A stretch of DNA of 64,000 bases from Oceanimonas marisflavi (GCF_003049725.1 NZ_QAGM01000006.1:62001-126000), one strand, 5' to 3'. Counted from the stretch's first letter, positions 42,837-55,472 are shown. Made by a program: numbers and translations. The notes: generated by a model not told the origin, from the letters alone.

Positions 42837-44785
42837 TGAGCCTCCTGTTGCTTGCGGCCAAAACGGTAACGCTTGTCGGCAATGGCAATGACACCACCGA
42901 TACCCATCAGCAGGGCGCCAAACCAGATCCAGCGTACAAAGGGCTTGTAGTACAGCCGGACCGCCCAGGCGCCGTCGTCCAGCTCTTCACCCAGAGCAGC
43001 GTAGAGATCCCGGGTGAAGCCGGCGTCGATGGCGGCCTCGGTCATGGACATGCGCTGCACCAGATACATGCGTTTCTCGGCCCTGAGCTCGGTCAGCGGC
43101 CGGCCGTTTTTGGCCACACTGATCACCCCTTTAAAACCGTCATAGTTGGGGCCGTCGGCCTCGCGAATGCCGTCAAAGGTAAAGGTGTAATCGGCAAAGG
43201 TCACGGTGTCGCCCTTGCTCATGCGCACGTCCCGCTCAATGCTGTAGAGCTGGGTGCAGCTCACACCGATGATGGTCACCGCCAGACCAATGTGCCCAAG
43301 AATCATGGCCCAGTGGCTGTTGCCCAGCTTGCGCACCCCGGTCATAAAGGCGTGGCGATGGGTGGCCCGGGTCCAGGTTTCCTGCAGGCTGGTAATGGCG
43401 ATAAACACACCCAGACCTATGCCTACGGCCGCCCAGGGCTCGAAGTGATCGGAAAACAGCACCGGCAGGCCAATGCCCAGGGCAATACTCAGCACCAGCG
43501 CCAGCAGCAGCTTGCCGTTCACTTCCTTCATCGGCTGCCGGCGCCAGCGGAACAGCGGCCCGGCGCCCAGCAGCAGGGCAAAGGGAATGATCAGCCAGGC
43601 ATACAGGCTGTTGAAGAAGGGGGCACCTATGCTGATGCTGCCCAGTCCCAGCTCCTTGTGTACCAGCGGCAGCAGGGTGCCGATCAGCACCACCACCAGG
43701 CCGGCCATCAGCACGATATTGTTGCCCAGCAGCAGGCTTTCCCGGCTGGCCAGCTCATGCTTGCCGTGGCTGCGCACCTCGGCGCCCTTGATGGCATACA
43801 GCAGCAGGGATGAGCCCACCACCAGCAACAGGAAGATCAGCACAAACAGACCCCGGGTGGGATCGGAGGCAAAGGCGTGTACCGACACCAGTACCCCGGA
43901 GCGTACCAGGAAGGTACCCAGCAGGCTCAGGGAGAACGCCAGTATCGCCAGCAACACGGTCCAGGCCTTGAAGCTGGCCCGCTTTTCGGTCACCGCCAGG
44001 GAGTGGATCAGCGCCGTGCCCGCCAGCCAGGGCATAAAGGAAGCGTTTTCCACCGGGTCCCAGAACCACCAGCCGCCCCAGCCCAGCTCGTAATAGGCCC
44101 ACCAGGAGCCCAGGGCGATACCCAGGGTGAGGAAGATCCAGGCGGCCATGGTCCAGGGCCGGGACCAGCGGGCCCAGGCAGCGTCCAGCTTGCCGGTCAT
44201 CAGCGAGGCGATGGCAAAGGCAAAGGCCACCGAAAAGCCCACATAGCCCATATAGAGCATGGGCGGGTGGAAAATCAGCCCCGGATCCTGCAGCAGCGGG
44301 TTCAGATCCCGGCCGTCCACCGGAAAATACGGCAGGGTGCGCTCAAAGGGGTTGGAGGTAAACAGCACAAACAGCAAAAAGCCGATGGCGATCATGCCCA
44401 TCACACTCAGTACCCGGGCCACCGCATCCAGCGGCAGCGCCCGGCTGAAGCGGGCCACGGCGGCGGTCCAGCCGGCCAGGATCAGCACCCACAGCAGCAG
44501 TGAGCCTTCGTGGGCGCCCCATACCGCCGAAATACGATAGGCCAGGGGCAGCAGGCTGTTGGAGTTGGACGCCACATAGAGCACGGTAAAGTCGTGCTCC
44601 ACAAAGGCCCAGGTCAGACACAGAAAGGAAATGAACAGAAAGCCGAACTGGGCATAGGCCAGGGGCCGGGCCAGCAGCATCATGGACGTATTGCCGCGGG
44701 TCGCTCCCAGCAGCGGATAAATGCTCAGCACCAGGGCACTGGCCAGCGCCAGCACCAGGGTGAATTGACCAAGCTCGGGGATCAT
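42833..44785 (-). CDS. ccmF: Haem lyase subunit CcmF
   Basis: CcmF is the integral membrane core of the cytochrome c synthetase that transfers haem from CcmE to apocytochrome. The 650-residue product has about 14 membrane segments and the tryptophan-rich WWD motif [20 protein letters not shown] (about 230-250), with periplasmic histidines. It matches the Escherichia length (647). It overlaps ccmE and ccmG by four bases each. Confidence 0.96.
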   Translation of the reverse strand: MIPELGQFTLVLALASALVLSIYPLLGATRGNTSMMLLARPLAYAQFGFLFISFLCLTWAFVEHDFTVLYVASNSNSLLPLAYRISAVWGAHEGSLLLWVLILAGWTAAVARFSRALPLDAVARVLSVMGMIAIGFLLFVLFTSNPFERTLPYFPVDGRDLNPLLQDPGLIFHPPMLYMGYVGFSVAFAFAIASLMTGKLDAAWARWSRPWTMAAWIFLTLGIALGSWWAYYELGWGGWWFWDPVENASFMPWLAGTALIHSLAVTEKRASFKAWTVLLAILAFSLSLLGTFLVRSGVLVSVHAFASDPTRGLFVLIFLLLVVGSSLLLYAIKGAEVRSHGKHELASRESLLLGNNIVLMAGLVVVLIGTLLPLVHKELGLGSISIGAPFFNSLYAWLIIPFALLLGAGPLFRWRRQPMKEVNGKLLLALVLSIALGIGLPVLFSDHFEPWAAVGIGLGVFIAITSLQETWTRATHRHAFMTGVRKLGNSHWAMILGHIGLAVTIIGVSCTQLYSIERDVRMSKGDTVTFADYTFTFDGIREADGPNYDGFKGVISVAKNGRPLTELRAEKRMYLVQRMSMTEAAIDAGFTRDLYAALGEELDDGAWAVRLYYKPFVRWIWFGALLMGIGGVIAIADKRYRFGRKQQEAQ

Positions 44786-45276
44786 AGGTTGCTGCCCTTC
44801 AGCTGTGCCTCCGTGTATTCGGGTTTAAAGTGCTCCATTCCCTTGAGCGCTTCCGCCACCTCCGGTGGCATGTATTCTTCGTCGTGCTTGGCCAGTACCT
44901 CAAAGGCGTCTATGGTGCGGGCATCCGCCAGGGTCCCCTGGGCCACTATGCCCTGCCCTTCCCGGAACAGATCGGGCAGAATGCCGTCAAACCGTACCGT
45001 CACCTGCTCACCGCCGGCATCCACCAGACCGAAGCTCACCTTCAGGCTCTGCTGATCCCGGGACACAGAGCCCGGCACCACCAGGCCACCGATGCGCAGG
45101 CGCTGGCCTACTTCCGGCTTGAGATGATCCTCGCCCTTGCCCTGCACCAGCTCGGTGGGGGTATAGAAGAGGTCGATATTCTGCTGCAGCGCATAGAGCA
45201 CCAGCCCGGTCATCACCGACAGCCCGGCCACCACGGCCAGCAACAGGGTCATTCGCTTTTTACGTCTGGGGTTCAT
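44782..45276 (-). CDS. ccmE: Haem chaperone CcmE
   Basis: CcmE covalently binds haem through a histidine and passes it to CcmF. The 164-residue product begins [19 protein letters not shown] with one membrane segment, and has an OB-fold periplasmic domain. The haem-binding His and Tyr lie in [14 protein letters not shown]. It overlaps its neighbours ccmD and ccmF by four bases each. Confidence 0.96.
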   Translation of the reverse strand: MNPRRKKRMTLLLAVVAGLSVMTGLVLYALQQNIDLFYTPTELVQGKGEDHLKPEVGQRLRIGGLVVPGSVSRDQQSLKVSFGLVDAGGEQVTVRFDGILPDLFREGQGIVAQGTLADARTIDAFEVLAKHDEEYMPPEVAEALKGMEHFKPEYTEAQLKGSNL

Positions 45277-45479
45277 AACGTATTCTCCAACTTGCGGGCA
45301 GCCTCGCGTCGGGCGGCCCGGGCCTGTTTTTGGCTAACCTCGCGCAGCAAGCGTTTTTTTGTTGTTATGGTGGCCACCACCAGCCCGAGCAGGGCCAGCA
45401 GGGTCACGGCAAAGGACAGCCAGACATAAAAGCCATAACCACCCATGGCCAGAAAGTCAGACCAGCTATCAAATTTCAT
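45273..45479 (-). CDS. ccmD: Haem exporter accessory protein CcmD
   Basis: A 68-residue single-span membrane protein that helps release holo-CcmE from the CcmABC complex. It has the family pattern [20 protein letters not shown] followed by a basic cytoplasmic tail ([20 protein letters not shown]). It overlaps the end of ccmC by 11 bases and ccmE by four. Confidence 0.93.
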   Translation of the reverse strand: MKFDSWSDFLAMGGYGFYVWLSFAVTLLALLGLVVATITTKKRLLREVSQKQARAARREAARKLENTL

Positions 45480-46215
45480 TCTGTTTCTCCGCCATCTTAA
45501 GCACCCAGGGACGATGGGACTCGCGCCGGATCAGCTCATTGCGCAGCCGCATCAGGGTGACCGCACCCAAAAAGCAGATAAAGGCAAAAATCATGATCAG
45601 CAGCGGCCAGAGCATGTCGTTGGAAATGGACGGCTTGGCAAACTTAGTGATGGTGGCGCCCTGATGCAGGGTGTTCCACCACTCTACCGAATAGTGAATG
45701 ATGGGCAGGTTGATCACTCCCACCAGCGCCAGAATGCCGGCGGCGCGGCCCGCCAGCACCTTGTCGGAAATGGCGTTATAGAGGGCGATAACGCCAAGAT
45801 AAAGGAACAGCAGAATAAGCTCCGAAGTCAGGCGGGCATCCCATACCCACCAGGTGCCCCACATGGGCTTGCCCCAGGCGGCGCCGGTAAACAGGGCGAT
45901 AAAGGTAAATACCGCGCCCACCGGGGCAATGGCCGACACCGCCATGTCGGCGGTTTTGATCTGCCACACCAGGCCGATAAAGGCGGCGATGGCCATGGAG
46001 GAGTAGGCCCCCATCGACATGATGGCCGCAGGCACATGAATATAGATGATGCGAAAGGCGTCACCCTGCTGATAGTCGGCGGGCGCAAACGCCAGCCCCC
46101 AGGCCAGTCCTGTTACAAAGGAAACCGCGCTGAACACGGCAAACCAGGGCAGCCACAGGCCGGCAATTCGGTAGGCTTCTTCCGACCTGGCGTAAGGGTG
46201 TAACCATTTCCACAT
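45469..46215 (-). CDS. ccmC: Haem transfer protein CcmC
   Basis: CcmC is a six-span membrane protein that loads haem onto CcmE. The ATG at 46215 (MWKWLHPYARSEE) gives 248 residues, matching the family; the frame continues upstream without similarity. The WWD motif is WGTWWVWDARLTSELILLF. Conserved periplasmic His residues are in IHVPAA and in NLPIIHYSVEWWNTLHQG. It lies 106 bases after ccmB. Confidence 0.95.
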   Translation of the reverse strand: MWKWLHPYARSEEAYRIAGLWLPWFAVFSAVSFVTGLAWGLAFAPADYQQGDAFRIIYIHVPAAIMSMGAYSSMAIAAFIGLVWQIKTADMAVSAIAPVGAVFTFIALFTGAAWGKPMWGTWWVWDARLTSELILLFLYLGVIALYNAISDKVLAGRAAGILALVGVINLPIIHYSVEWWNTLHQGATITKFAKPSISNDMLWPLLIMIFAFICFLGAVTLMRLRNELIRRESHRPWVLKMAEKQNEI

Positions 46216-46321
46216 CTTGCTCAAAGACCTTTTGTATACTACGCATTTTCGGGCGGAGTTAAGATACCCCAAATCCGCCCCCTTTAAAAATCTTTGCCAC
46301 TTTGGGCAGTTTCACACGGCG

Positions 46322-46990
46322 CTAGTTCACACTCACCCGCAATGCCGCCGCAATGGCAAAGGGCGCCAGGGTCACACTGCCCGCCAGCATGGCGCCCAGA
46401 ATGGCCAGCTGACCGCTGTAGGGCAGCCCCAGGCCGGCGGTCTCGATGGCCGAGGTGGCAAAGATCAGCACCGGAATGTACAACGGCAGGGTCAGCAGGC
46501 TGAGCAGCACGCCCCCCTTGCCGATGCCCACGGTCAGCGCTACGCCGATCGCCCCCAGCAGGCTGAGAATGGGGGTGCCCAGCAGCAGGGTCCAGAACAT
46601 GCCGGCAAAGCCGTTCATGTCCATGCTCAGCAGCACCGCCACCAGGGGTGACAGCAGCAACAGCGGCAACCCGGTCAACAGCCAGTGGGCCAGCACCTTG
46701 GCCAGCACCACTACCCCCAAAGGACAGGGCATCAGCATCATTTGTTCCAGAGTGCCGTCAATAAAATCGTCCCGGAACAGCCGCTCCAGCGCCAGCAGCG
46801 ATGCCAGCAGCGCCGCCACCCACACAATGCCGGGGGCAATGCGCGCCAGCAGCGCCGGCTCCGGCCCCACCCCCAGCGGAAACAGGGTAATGACGATCAC
46901 GAAAAACCACAGCGGGTTAAGAATATCGGCGCGCCGGCGCAGGGCGCTGACCAGCTCCCGGCGAACCACGCCGGTAAAGGCATGCATCAT
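46322..46990 (-). CDS. ccmB: Haem ABC exporter permease CcmB
   Basis: CcmB is the six-span permease of the CcmAB transporter that energises release of holo-CcmE. The start at 46990 ([20 protein letters not shown]) gives 222 residues, close to Escherichia (220); a longer frame upstream reads through ccmA in another phase and is not real. Typical segments are [39 protein letters not shown] and [20 protein letters not shown]. It overlaps ccmA by four bases. Confidence 0.95.
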   Translation of the reverse strand: MMHAFTGVVRRELVSALRRRADILNPLWFFVIVITLFPLGVGPEPALLARIAPGIVWVAALLASLLALERLFRDDFIDGTLEQMMLMPCPLGVVVLAKVLAHWLLTGLPLLLLSPLVAVLLSMDMNGFAGMFWTLLLGTPILSLLGAIGVALTVGIGKGGVLLSLLTLPLYIPVLIFATSAIETAGLGLPYSGQLAILGAMLAGSVTLAPFAIAAALRVSVN

Positions 46991-47631
46991 TGGGCGTCCT
47001 CCCGGGGCGGAGCAAGATGAAGAATGCGCGCCCGGTCGGCGCACAGGTTGAGATCCTGATGAGTGGTGATCAGCACCATGCCACCGGCATCGGTATGCTC
47101 GAGAAACAGCCGCTCCAGCACCTTGACACCGTGCTTGTCGATGGCGGTAAAGGGCTCGTCGAGGATCCACAGTTTTGGCCCGCCCAGCCACAGCCGGGCC
47201 AGCGCCACCCGCCGCTTCTGACCGGCGGAGAGCTGGCCGGCATACTGATCTTCCAGCCCCGCCAGGCCCACCTGAGCCAGTACTTCCCACAGATTGGCGT
47301 CGCTGCCCTGATGGTGCATGCGGCGAAAGAAGGCCAGGTTTTCATAGGCGGTCAGCTCGTGCTTGATGCCGGCCTGATGCCCCAGGTAGAACAGCTCCTG
47401 ATGATAACCGTCGCGGCAGTGCTCTATGTTTTCTCCCTGCCAGTGCACCTCGCCACCGTAAGGCCGGGACAAACCCGCCAGCAGCCGCAGCAGGCTGGTT
47501 TTACCGGCCCCGTTGGGGCCGGCAATCTGCACCAGCTCGCCGGGCGAGACACGGAGCGACAGCTCACTGAACAGGGTGCGTTCTTCACGAACGCAGGTCA
47601 GGGCGTTGGCTTCAAGCATAGGTAAGATCAA
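46987..47631 (-). CDS. ccmA: Haem ABC exporter ATPase CcmA
   Basis: CcmA is the ATP-binding subunit of the CcmAB complex. The 214-residue product has Walker [13 protein letters not shown] (about 40), the signature [14 protein letters not shown] and Walker [13 protein letters not shown]. It is the first gene of the ccm operon and is preceded by a 112-base gap after ligA on the same strand. Confidence 0.95.
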   Translation of the reverse strand: MILPMLEANALTCVREERTLFSELSLRVSPGELVQIAGPNGAGKTSLLRLLAGLSRPYGGEVHWQGENIEHCRDGYHQELFYLGHQAGIKHELTAYENLAFFRRMHHQGSDANLWEVLAQVGLAGLEDQYAGQLSAGQKRRVALARLWLGGPKLWILDEPFTAIDKHGVKVLERLFLEHTDAGGMVLITTHQDLNLCADRARILHLAPPREDAQ

Positions 47632-47743
47632 GACCGTTCAAAATGGGCGCCAGTCTAGCACAAGCCGCGCTGGCAGACTCCTCGCTTCAGACCATGAACC
47701 TGAATTAGCAGGAGTTTATTGCGCCAGAACAAGTTTCGGTGTC

Positions 47744-49863
<2,120 letters not shown>

Positions 49864-49876
49864 CTTGTTTATGAGG

Positions 49877-50890
49877 TTACTCGGCCTGGCTGTCGTAGTC
49901 GCGTAACTGCCCGCGACAGTGGGCCAGGTAGTCGGGACTGAGCGGCGAGCGCGCGCCGTCAAACAGCAGCGCATCCAGCTCTTCCGCCAGGTTTTCGGCC
50001 GTCTGCACCATCAGGTTGAACTGATTCTTGGCCATGCCCGGGCGCGGCAACTGCATAAAGATGGACACGCCCGGCGTGCTGAAGTTGCTCATGGCTTTGG
50101 GGTTGAAGGTGCCAGGCTTGACCATGTTGATCAAACTGAACAGCACGCTGCCCTGCCCGCCCGGCGTCTGGTGATGATGGAAAATGTCCATGTCACCAAA
50201 GTGAAAGCCGTTGCTGGTGAGCGCACGCATCAGGGCGGCGCCGTCAATTTGCTGGTTGGGGCGTGCCATCAGGTTGACCACGTACACATCCTGCCAGGTG
50301 CGCGGCACCTCGCGCAGGGGCGCTTCGGGCCTGGCCGGTGCCGGCTCTGCAGCGGCGACAGCGGCCGGTTCGGCTACCGGCTCTTCGGTATCCGGGCCTG
50401 CCACCGGCTCAGCGGGGGCCTGAACCGGCTCGGGCGCAACATGGTGCCGTTCGGGGCTTTCTGCGGCAGCTGGCCTGGCGCTTTGTGCCGCCGGGCGGAC
50501 AGGTTCATCAAACAGGGGATCGAATTCCTCTTCCTGCTCCTGTACGGCAGGCGCAGATCGCCCGGCCGCCGGTTTGGCAGTCTGCCGCACCGGCGTGACG
50601 TCAGGCTCGGCATCATCATCGTCATCCAGAGCGGAAAAATGGGGCTCTTCACGCCGCTCCGGTTTCTCGCTGGCGGATGCACCGGCCTTGTGACCGTTCA
50701 CCACCCGCACCCGGCCAATACCGTCCTGATCAAAATCATCATTCACGGCCGGCTCTGAAGCCACCTTGCCCATGGGTTTATTGCGCATGGAAGGCTGGCG
50801 TTCCTTCTTGCTGGTCCACAATCCATGGATCAGCAGGGCGGCAATGGCCATGGCGCCCAGAATAATCAAGATAATTCGCAAGTCCTGCAT
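49877..50890 (-). CDS. zipA: Cell division protein ZipA
   Basis: ZipA tethers FtsZ to the inner membrane. The ATG at 50890 (MQDLRIILIILGAMAIAALL) gives 337 residues with an N-terminal membrane anchor, a basic patch, a long low-complexity linker rich in Pro, Glu and Ala (about 60-200), and a C-terminal FtsZ-binding domain (VYVVNLMARPNQQIDGAALM, GFHFGDMDIFHHHQTPGGQG, FNLMVQTAENLAEELDA). The longer open frame upstream is unlikely, since family members start at the anchor. It is divergent from cysZ, as in Escherichia. Confidence 0.95.
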   Translation of the reverse strand: MQDLRIILIILGAMAIAALLIHGLWTSKKERQPSMRNKPMGKVASEPAVNDDFDQDGIGRVRVVNGHKAGASASEKPERREEPHFSALDDDDDAEPDVTPVRQTAKPAAGRSAPAVQEQEEEFDPLFDEPVRPAAQSARPAAAESPERHHVAPEPVQAPAEPVAGPDTEEPVAEPAAVAAAEPAPARPEAPLREVPRTWQDVYVVNLMARPNQQIDGAALMRALTSNGFHFGDMDIFHHHQTPGGQGSVLFSLINMVKPGTFNPKAMSNFSTPGVSIFMQLPRPGMAKNQFNLMVQTAENLAEELDALLFDGARSPLSPDYLAHCRGQLRDYDSQAE

Positions 50891-51163
50891 TATCGTTTCT
50901 CTGTTTTTGTTTGCCGGCAGAGCCGCTGGCGCCGGCGCAATCCACAGGGCATACAGACTGTCACCCAAATATGCGATAAGGGTATGTTTACCACTCCGGT
51001 TTGACAAGAGCCTGGCCCGTCCTCATTCCACAAAATCATGACCTTTTCCCGTTCCCGTCCCGCCGTGAAGGGAAAAATGGGCTGCGACAGCCGGTTTCGC
51101 GCAGCGGTAGCGGTATGGCGGACGCTTCTTTAAAATGTGCGGCTCATTTCAAAGGGGGAACCT

Positions 51164-51925
51164 ATGTCTGCCAGTTACCACAGTGCCAGCGGACCGCAAT
51201 ATCTGATCAAGGGACTGTCTCTTATCGGTGAGCGCGACCTGCGTCCTTTTGTCGTTATTCCGCTGCTGGTCAACCTGCTGCTGTTCGGGGGGGCTTTTTA
51301 TTATCTCTACACTCAGCTAGAGGCCCTGTTTGCCTGGCTGGCAGTCCAGACCCCCGACTACCTGCACTGGCTGGGCTACCTGCTGTGGCCGCTGGCGATG
51401 CTCACCATAGTGGTGGGGTTTTCCTTTGTGTTTACCGGTTTCGCCAACATGCTGGCGGCCCCCTTTAACGGCCTGCTGGCGGAGCGGGTGGAGCTCAAGC
51501 TCACCGGCACTCCGGTGCCCGACAGCGGCTGGCTGGATCTGATAAAGGACACGCCCCGCATGCTGGCCCGGGAATGGCGCAAAATGGCCTATTACCTGCC
51601 CCGGGCGCTGGGCTGTCTGCTGCTGTTTCTGGTGCCGGTGGCGGGCCAGACCCTGGCGCCCCTGATCTGGTTTGCCTTCAGTGCCTGGATGATGGCCATT
51701 CAGTATTGCGATTATCCGTTCGACAATCACAAGATCGACTTTGACCTGATGCAGCGGGAGCTGGGCAGCAAACGCCGGCTCACCTGGGGGTTTGGCGCCA
51801 GCGTGACTCTGTGTTCAAGCCTGCCCTTTGTCAATTTGCTGGTGATGCCGGTGGCGGTGTGCGGTGCCACCGCCCTGTGGGTGGACCACTTTTACCAGCT
51901 GCGCACCGGACCGGTGTCGAGGTGA
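51164..51925 (+). CDS. cysZ: Sulfate transporter CysZ
   Basis: CysZ is an inner membrane sulfate permease that feeds cysteine synthesis. The ATG at 51164, after a strong AAAGGGGGAA site, gives 253 residues, equal to Escherichia. About four membrane segments are visible, with GFSFVFTGFANMLAAPFNGLL and the conserved cytoplasmic segment PRMLAREWRKMAYYLPRA. Its last 34 bases overlap the 3' end of mepK on the other strand. cysK is not directly downstream as in Escherichia; mepK and ldtD lie between. Confidence 0.95.
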   Translation: MSASYHSASGPQYLIKGLSLIGERDLRPFVVIPLLVNLLLFGGAFYYLYTQLEALFAWLAVQTPDYLHWLGYLLWPLAMLTIVVGFSFVFTGFANMLAAPFNGLLAERVELKLTGTPVPDSGWLDLIKDTPRMLAREWRKMAYYLPRALGCLLLFLVPVAGQTLAPLIWFAFSAWMMAIQYCDYPFDNHKIDFDLMQRELGSKRRLTWGFGASVTLCSSLPFVNLLVMPVAVCGATALWVDHFYQLRTGPVSR

Positions 51926-52437
51926 ACGAAATTGGAGCTGGGATAATAGCCCACGCCACCCACCGCCAGCTTGCGGGCGGCCTGGCGCAGCTGTGACAGC
52001 TCCACGCCGGGCATGCGCAGATCGATGGCCTGACCTTTCATGTGGTAGCTTTTTTTCGCCACGCCCGAGCTGGTGCGGCGCAGCATGGCGTTGGTAGCCG
52101 GTGAGCGGTAGCCGGAGATAATCTGAATTTCGCCCTGCTTGCCCAGACGGTGCTGCAGCAAAAACAGCTGATCGAACAGCTTGGGATCGATATCGTGTAC
52201 TTCATTGCTGCGAAAGTCACGCATCACCCGGTTGAACGACGCCAGACCGTCGTCAATGTACTGGCCTTCTTCCCAGAAGCTGGCGCTGACCTTTTCTCCG
52301 GTGTGCAGATTATGCAGACTGAGCTTGCGCACCGGTGCCGACAAACTGGCTTCGGCCGGCCTGGCTACCAGAGCAGCGGCACTCAGCCCTCCCATTCCCA
52401 GCAAAAAACGACGACGATCCACATGGCGTGTCAGCAT
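51892..52437 (-). CDS. mepK: Murein endopeptidase MepK (YcbK, M15 family)
   Basis: MepK cleaves peptidoglycan cross-links, including the 3-3 links made by LD-transpeptidases. The ATG at 52437 follows a near-perfect AGGGGAGG site and gives 181 residues (Escherichia 182). The N-terminus is a twin-arginine-type signal (DRRRFLLGMGGLSAAALVA). The M15/DUF882 zinc site is visible in SGYRSPATNAMLRR, KKSYHMKGQAIDLRMPG and FVHLDTGPVRSW. The last 34 bases overlap convergent cysZ. It lies downstream of ldtD, its functional partner, about 140 bases away. Confidence 0.93.
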   Translation of the reverse strand: MLTRHVDRRRFLLGMGGLSAAALVARPAEASLSAPVRKLSLHNLHTGEKVSASFWEEGQYIDDGLASFNRVMRDFRSNEVHDIDPKLFDQLFLLQHRLGKQGEIQIISGYRSPATNAMLRRTSSGVAKKSYHMKGQAIDLRMPGVELSQLRQAARKLAVGGVGYYPSSNFVHLDTGPVRSW

Positions 52438-52580
52438 ACAACCTCCCCTATAACGCACAAACAAAGCCGGGTCGGCAGTGAAGAAAATACAGAGGCATTT
52501 TCTTCGCTGGCCGGCCCGGCAAAAGACAAAATGTGAGCGAAAGCTAACCCGGAATGATGCGGCAGATCAACAACCATTGG

Positions 52581-54077
52581 TTATAAGGGGATGAATACCA
52601 GATCATTAGGACTCATTCGATTTTGTCGATCGCGCCCCCTGAAAGGATCGGCCAGCCCCTGGTCGAAGTCGTAGATATCATCCCTGAACCGGGGCAGGCC
52701 ATCGTCTGCCAGCCAGCCTCGCCAGTACACCATAAACACCGGCAGCGGCTCGCTCACCGGAATCCAGCGTGTACGCCGGCTCGACTTGAGTTCAGCAAGG
52801 CGCTCCGGGCTCCAGTTTGCACTCAGCAACCACAACGCCAGCTGCTCGGCCTGCTCTACCCGCACACAACCGGAGCTGAGCGCCCGGCTGTCCCGGGTAA
52901 ACAGGCCACGGGAGGGCGTGTCGTGCAGGTAAATGGCCTCGTTATTGGGCAGATGAAACTTCCAGGCTCCCAGGGCATTGCGGCTGCCGGGCTTTTGCCG
53001 CAGACGAAACGGGAAGCGGTTTTCCATGTAAAGTACATACTGCCACTGCTCGGTGGGTACTCTTCGGCCATGGTAGTCGATCACCTCAAATCCCTCGCGG
53101 GCGATATAGCCCGGATCCCGGTACAGACGGGGCACTATGTCTTTTTTGATAATGGAGCGGGGTACGTTCCAGGGCGGGTTCACCACCACATTGGTTATGG
53201 CACTGTGCATGATGGGAGTTTTGCGGCTGTCACGGCCCACGATCACATCGCTTTCCAGTACCATGGCCCGGTTCTGGTACAGCCGCAGCCGGTATTCGGG
53301 AATGTTGACCAGCAAATAGGACGCCGGCAGGCTGTCGCCGATCAGAGTGCGCAGCATGCTGCGCATTAACAGCTGGGCCCGCTGCCGGGGAGAGGTGTCG
53401 AGCCAGGTATAAGTATGAGGGCCGACCACGCCATCCACCGTCAGCCCGTGACGATGCTGAAAGCCGGCCACTGCGGCGGCCAGCGTCTGATCAAACAGGG
53501 CAGGATCGGCAACCGCGGCGCCGGCGGGCAGATCACCCAGCCGTTGCAGCCGCTGGCGCAGCCGCAATACCGCTTCGCTTCGATCACCCGGCCGCAGGAT
53601 GGCGCCACTGATGACGGGCCAGGGTTCATCGGCCATGGCCAGCAGCCGGGCCAGCTGGCTTTTGAGAGCATGATAATCGTTATAACCGGGAGCCATCGCC
53701 CTGACCAGCGCCCGCCGGCTGCCCTCGGCGGCAGCGGCCGCACTCAGCTGCGCGACCTCCTCTTCGCTGGGTACCAGCGCCAGCGTGTTGGTACGCAGGT
53801 ACTGGCGCTCTTCAAAACCCAGGGTCGCCCACTGACGCCAGAAGGCAGCCAGCCCCAGCCAGAGACGATCGTCTGCCGCCTCTGAGGCGGTATCCGCCGA
53901 CACCGCCCGTTGCCACAGCTCCGTCAGCTCCGGGTGCACATCGGCCAGCGCCAGCTCCAGCCCCAGCTGGTGCAGCTGCAGGCGAGCCTCAGGCTCTTCC
54001 TGCCAGGAAGCGCCGGCAGCGGCAAAGCTGAGCAGACACAGGCCGCACAGCCAGCTTAAGACAAGGGTTTTGTTCAT
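52581..54077 (-). CDS. ldtD: LD-transpeptidase LdtD (YcbB)
   Basis: LdtD forms 3-3 cross-links in peptidoglycan. From the ATG at 54077 the product has 498 residues: a signal peptide (MNKTLVLSWLCGLCLLSFAA), a helical N-terminal region, a peptidoglycan-binding domain (about 165-230, LRQRLQRLGDLPAGAA...GLTVDGVVGPHTYTWL) and a YkuD catalytic domain with HDTPSRGLFTRDSRALSSGC, where the Cys of SSGCVRVE is the nucleophile. It is shorter than the Escherichia protein (615). A TTG two codons upstream is also possible. The pairing with mepK matches ycbB-ycbK in Escherichia. Confidence 0.93.
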   Translation of the reverse strand: MNKTLVLSWLCGLCLLSFAAAGASWQEEPEARLQLHQLGLELALADVHPELTELWQRAVSADTASEAADDRLWLGLAAFWRQWATLGFEERQYLRTNTLALVPSEEEVAQLSAAAAAEGSRRALVRAMAPGYNDYHALKSQLARLLAMADEPWPVISGAILRPGDRSEAVLRLRQRLQRLGDLPAGAAVADPALFDQTLAAAVAGFQHRHGLTVDGVVGPHTYTWLDTSPRQRAQLLMRSMLRTLIGDSLPASYLLVNIPEYRLRLYQNRAMVLESDVIVGRDSRKTPIMHSAITNVVVNPPWNVPRSIIKKDIVPRLYRDPGYIAREGFEVIDYHGRRVPTEQWQYVLYMENRFPFRLRQKPGSRNALGAWKFHLPNNEAIYLHDTPSRGLFTRDSRALSSGCVRVEQAEQLALWLLSANWSPERLAELKSSRRTRWIPVSEPLPVFMVYWRGWLADDGLPRFRDDIYDFDQGLADPFRGRDRQNRMSPNDLVFIPL

Positions 54078-54269
54078 CAGCAAGATTCCGGTATGCCGTT
54101 ATGGATCAGGACCGGGCACGGCGATCATTCCGTCCCTTATCATGACTTTAAGACAAGGCGCCGTTCAAAAACACTCACAGCTACCAAAAACAGAAAAAAG
54201 TGAGCGCGGCCACAGCCCCTCACCCGGCAAGAATAAAAGCAAAAAGCAGGAATATGATTTTATCATTTA

Positions 54270-54284
54270 ATAACATATTGTTAT
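54270..54284. promoter_or_regulatory. Palindrome in the cysK upstream region
   Basis: ATAACA-TAT-TGTTAT, with perfect six-base arms, lies about 90 bases before cysK in the 298-base A/T-rich gap between ldtD and cysK. CysB, a LysR-type activator of cysK in enterobacteria, binds A/T-rich dyads, so it is a candidate, but I cannot confirm a CysB site. Confidence 0.4.
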
Positions 54285-54375
54285 AACAAATCGTCACTTC
54301 TAATTCCTGCCGGAAGGATTAAGCTGACACTGTATTCCTTCTTATTCATGTTTATTTACATCAGGGACAGCCACA

Positions 54376-55344
54376 ATGAGCAAGATTTTTGAAGACAACT
54401 CCCTCACCATTGGCCGCACACCTCTGGTCAGGCTGAACCGGGTCAGTCAGGGCCGCGTGTTTGCCAAGGTGGAAAGCCGCAACCCCAGCTTCAGCGTAAA
54501 ATGCCGCATCGGCGCCAACATGATCTGGGACGCGGAAAAGCGCGGTGAGCTGGTCGCCGGCAAGGAACTGATTGAGCCCACCAGCGGCAACACCGGCATC
54601 GCCCTGGCCTTTGTGGCGGCGTCCCGCGGTTATGCCATTACCCTGACCATGCCCAACACCATGAGTCTGGAACGTCGCCAGCTGCTCAAGGCTCTGGGCG
54701 CCAACCTGGTGCTGACCGACGGCGCCAAGGGCATGAAGGGCGCCATTGAAAAGGCCATGGAGCTGAAAGAATCCCATCCGGAAAAATACGTGCTGCTGCA
54801 GCAGTTCAACAACCCGGCCAACCCGGAAATCCACGAAAAGACCACAGGTCCCGAGATCTGGGAAGACACCGACGGCGAAGTGGACGTGTTCGTGGCCGGT
54901 GTGGGCACCGGCGGCACCCTGACCGGCGTGTCCCGCTATATCAAGAACACCAAGGGCAAGGCCATTACCACGGTTGCCGTTGAGCCGGTGGAATCCCCGG
55001 TAATCACCCAGGCCCTGGCCGGCGAGGAAATCAAGCCCGGCCCCCACAAGATTCAGGGTATTGGCGCCGGCTTTATTCCCGGCAACCTTGATCTGTCCCT
55101 GATTGACCGGGTTGAGCAGATCAGCAGCGAAGACGCCATCGACATGGCCCGCCGCCTGATGAAGGACGAAGGCATTCTGGCCGGCATCAGCTCCGGCGCC
55201 GCCGTGGTGGCCGCCAACCGCATTGCCGCACTGCCCGAGTTCGCCGACAAGAACATCGTCGTCATTCTGCCCAGCTCCGGTGAGCGTTACCTGAGCACCG
55301 CCCTGTTCCAGGGCATCTTCACCGAGCAGGAACTGCAGCAGTAA
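54376..55344 (+). CDS. cysK: Cysteine synthase A
   Basis: CysK makes cysteine from O-acetylserine and sulfide using PLP. The 322-residue product has the PLP Lys in [14 protein letters not shown], the substrate loop [13 protein letters not shown], the phosphate-binding [14 protein letters not shown] and the C-terminal [17 protein letters not shown]. Length matches Escherichia (323). It is followed by a strong terminator and then crr, without ptsH or ptsI. Confidence 0.96.
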   Translation: MSKIFEDNSLTIGRTPLVRLNRVSQGRVFAKVESRNPSFSVKCRIGANMIWDAEKRGELVAGKELIEPTSGNTGIALAFVAASRGYAITLTMPNTMSLERRQLLKALGANLVLTDGAKGMKGAIEKAMELKESHPEKYVLLQQFNNPANPEIHEKTTGPEIWEDTDGEVDVFVAGVGTGGTLTGVSRYIKNTKGKAITTVAVEPVESPVITQALAGEEIKPGPHKIQGIGAGFIPGNLDLSLIDRVEQISSEDAIDMARRLMKDEGILAGISSGAAVVAANRIAALPEFADKNIVVILPSSGERYLSTALFQGIFTEQELQQ

Positions 55345-55357
55345 TTCGCAGTTCTCG

Positions 55358-55382
55358 AAAGGCGCCGCAAGGCGCCTTTTTT
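55358..55382 (+). terminator. Terminator of cysK
   Basis: AAAGGCGCC-GCAA-GGCGCCTTT is a perfect nine-base-pair stem with a GNRA-type loop, running into six T residues, 13 bases after the cysK stop. Confidence 0.93.
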
Positions 55383-55472
55383 GATGGTGGTATTTTCCCC
55401 CTTCCCAACGGCTGTTTACCTGCTTTAAGGCCGTGCTATCATCATCAACTGAATCCTTCAGGAGCTGAGACG

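Noticed and set aside
46991-47290. N-terminal extension of CcmB by about 100 residues
   Set aside because: The extension is ccmA read in another phase, low in complexity; the normal CcmB start MMHAF gives the family length.
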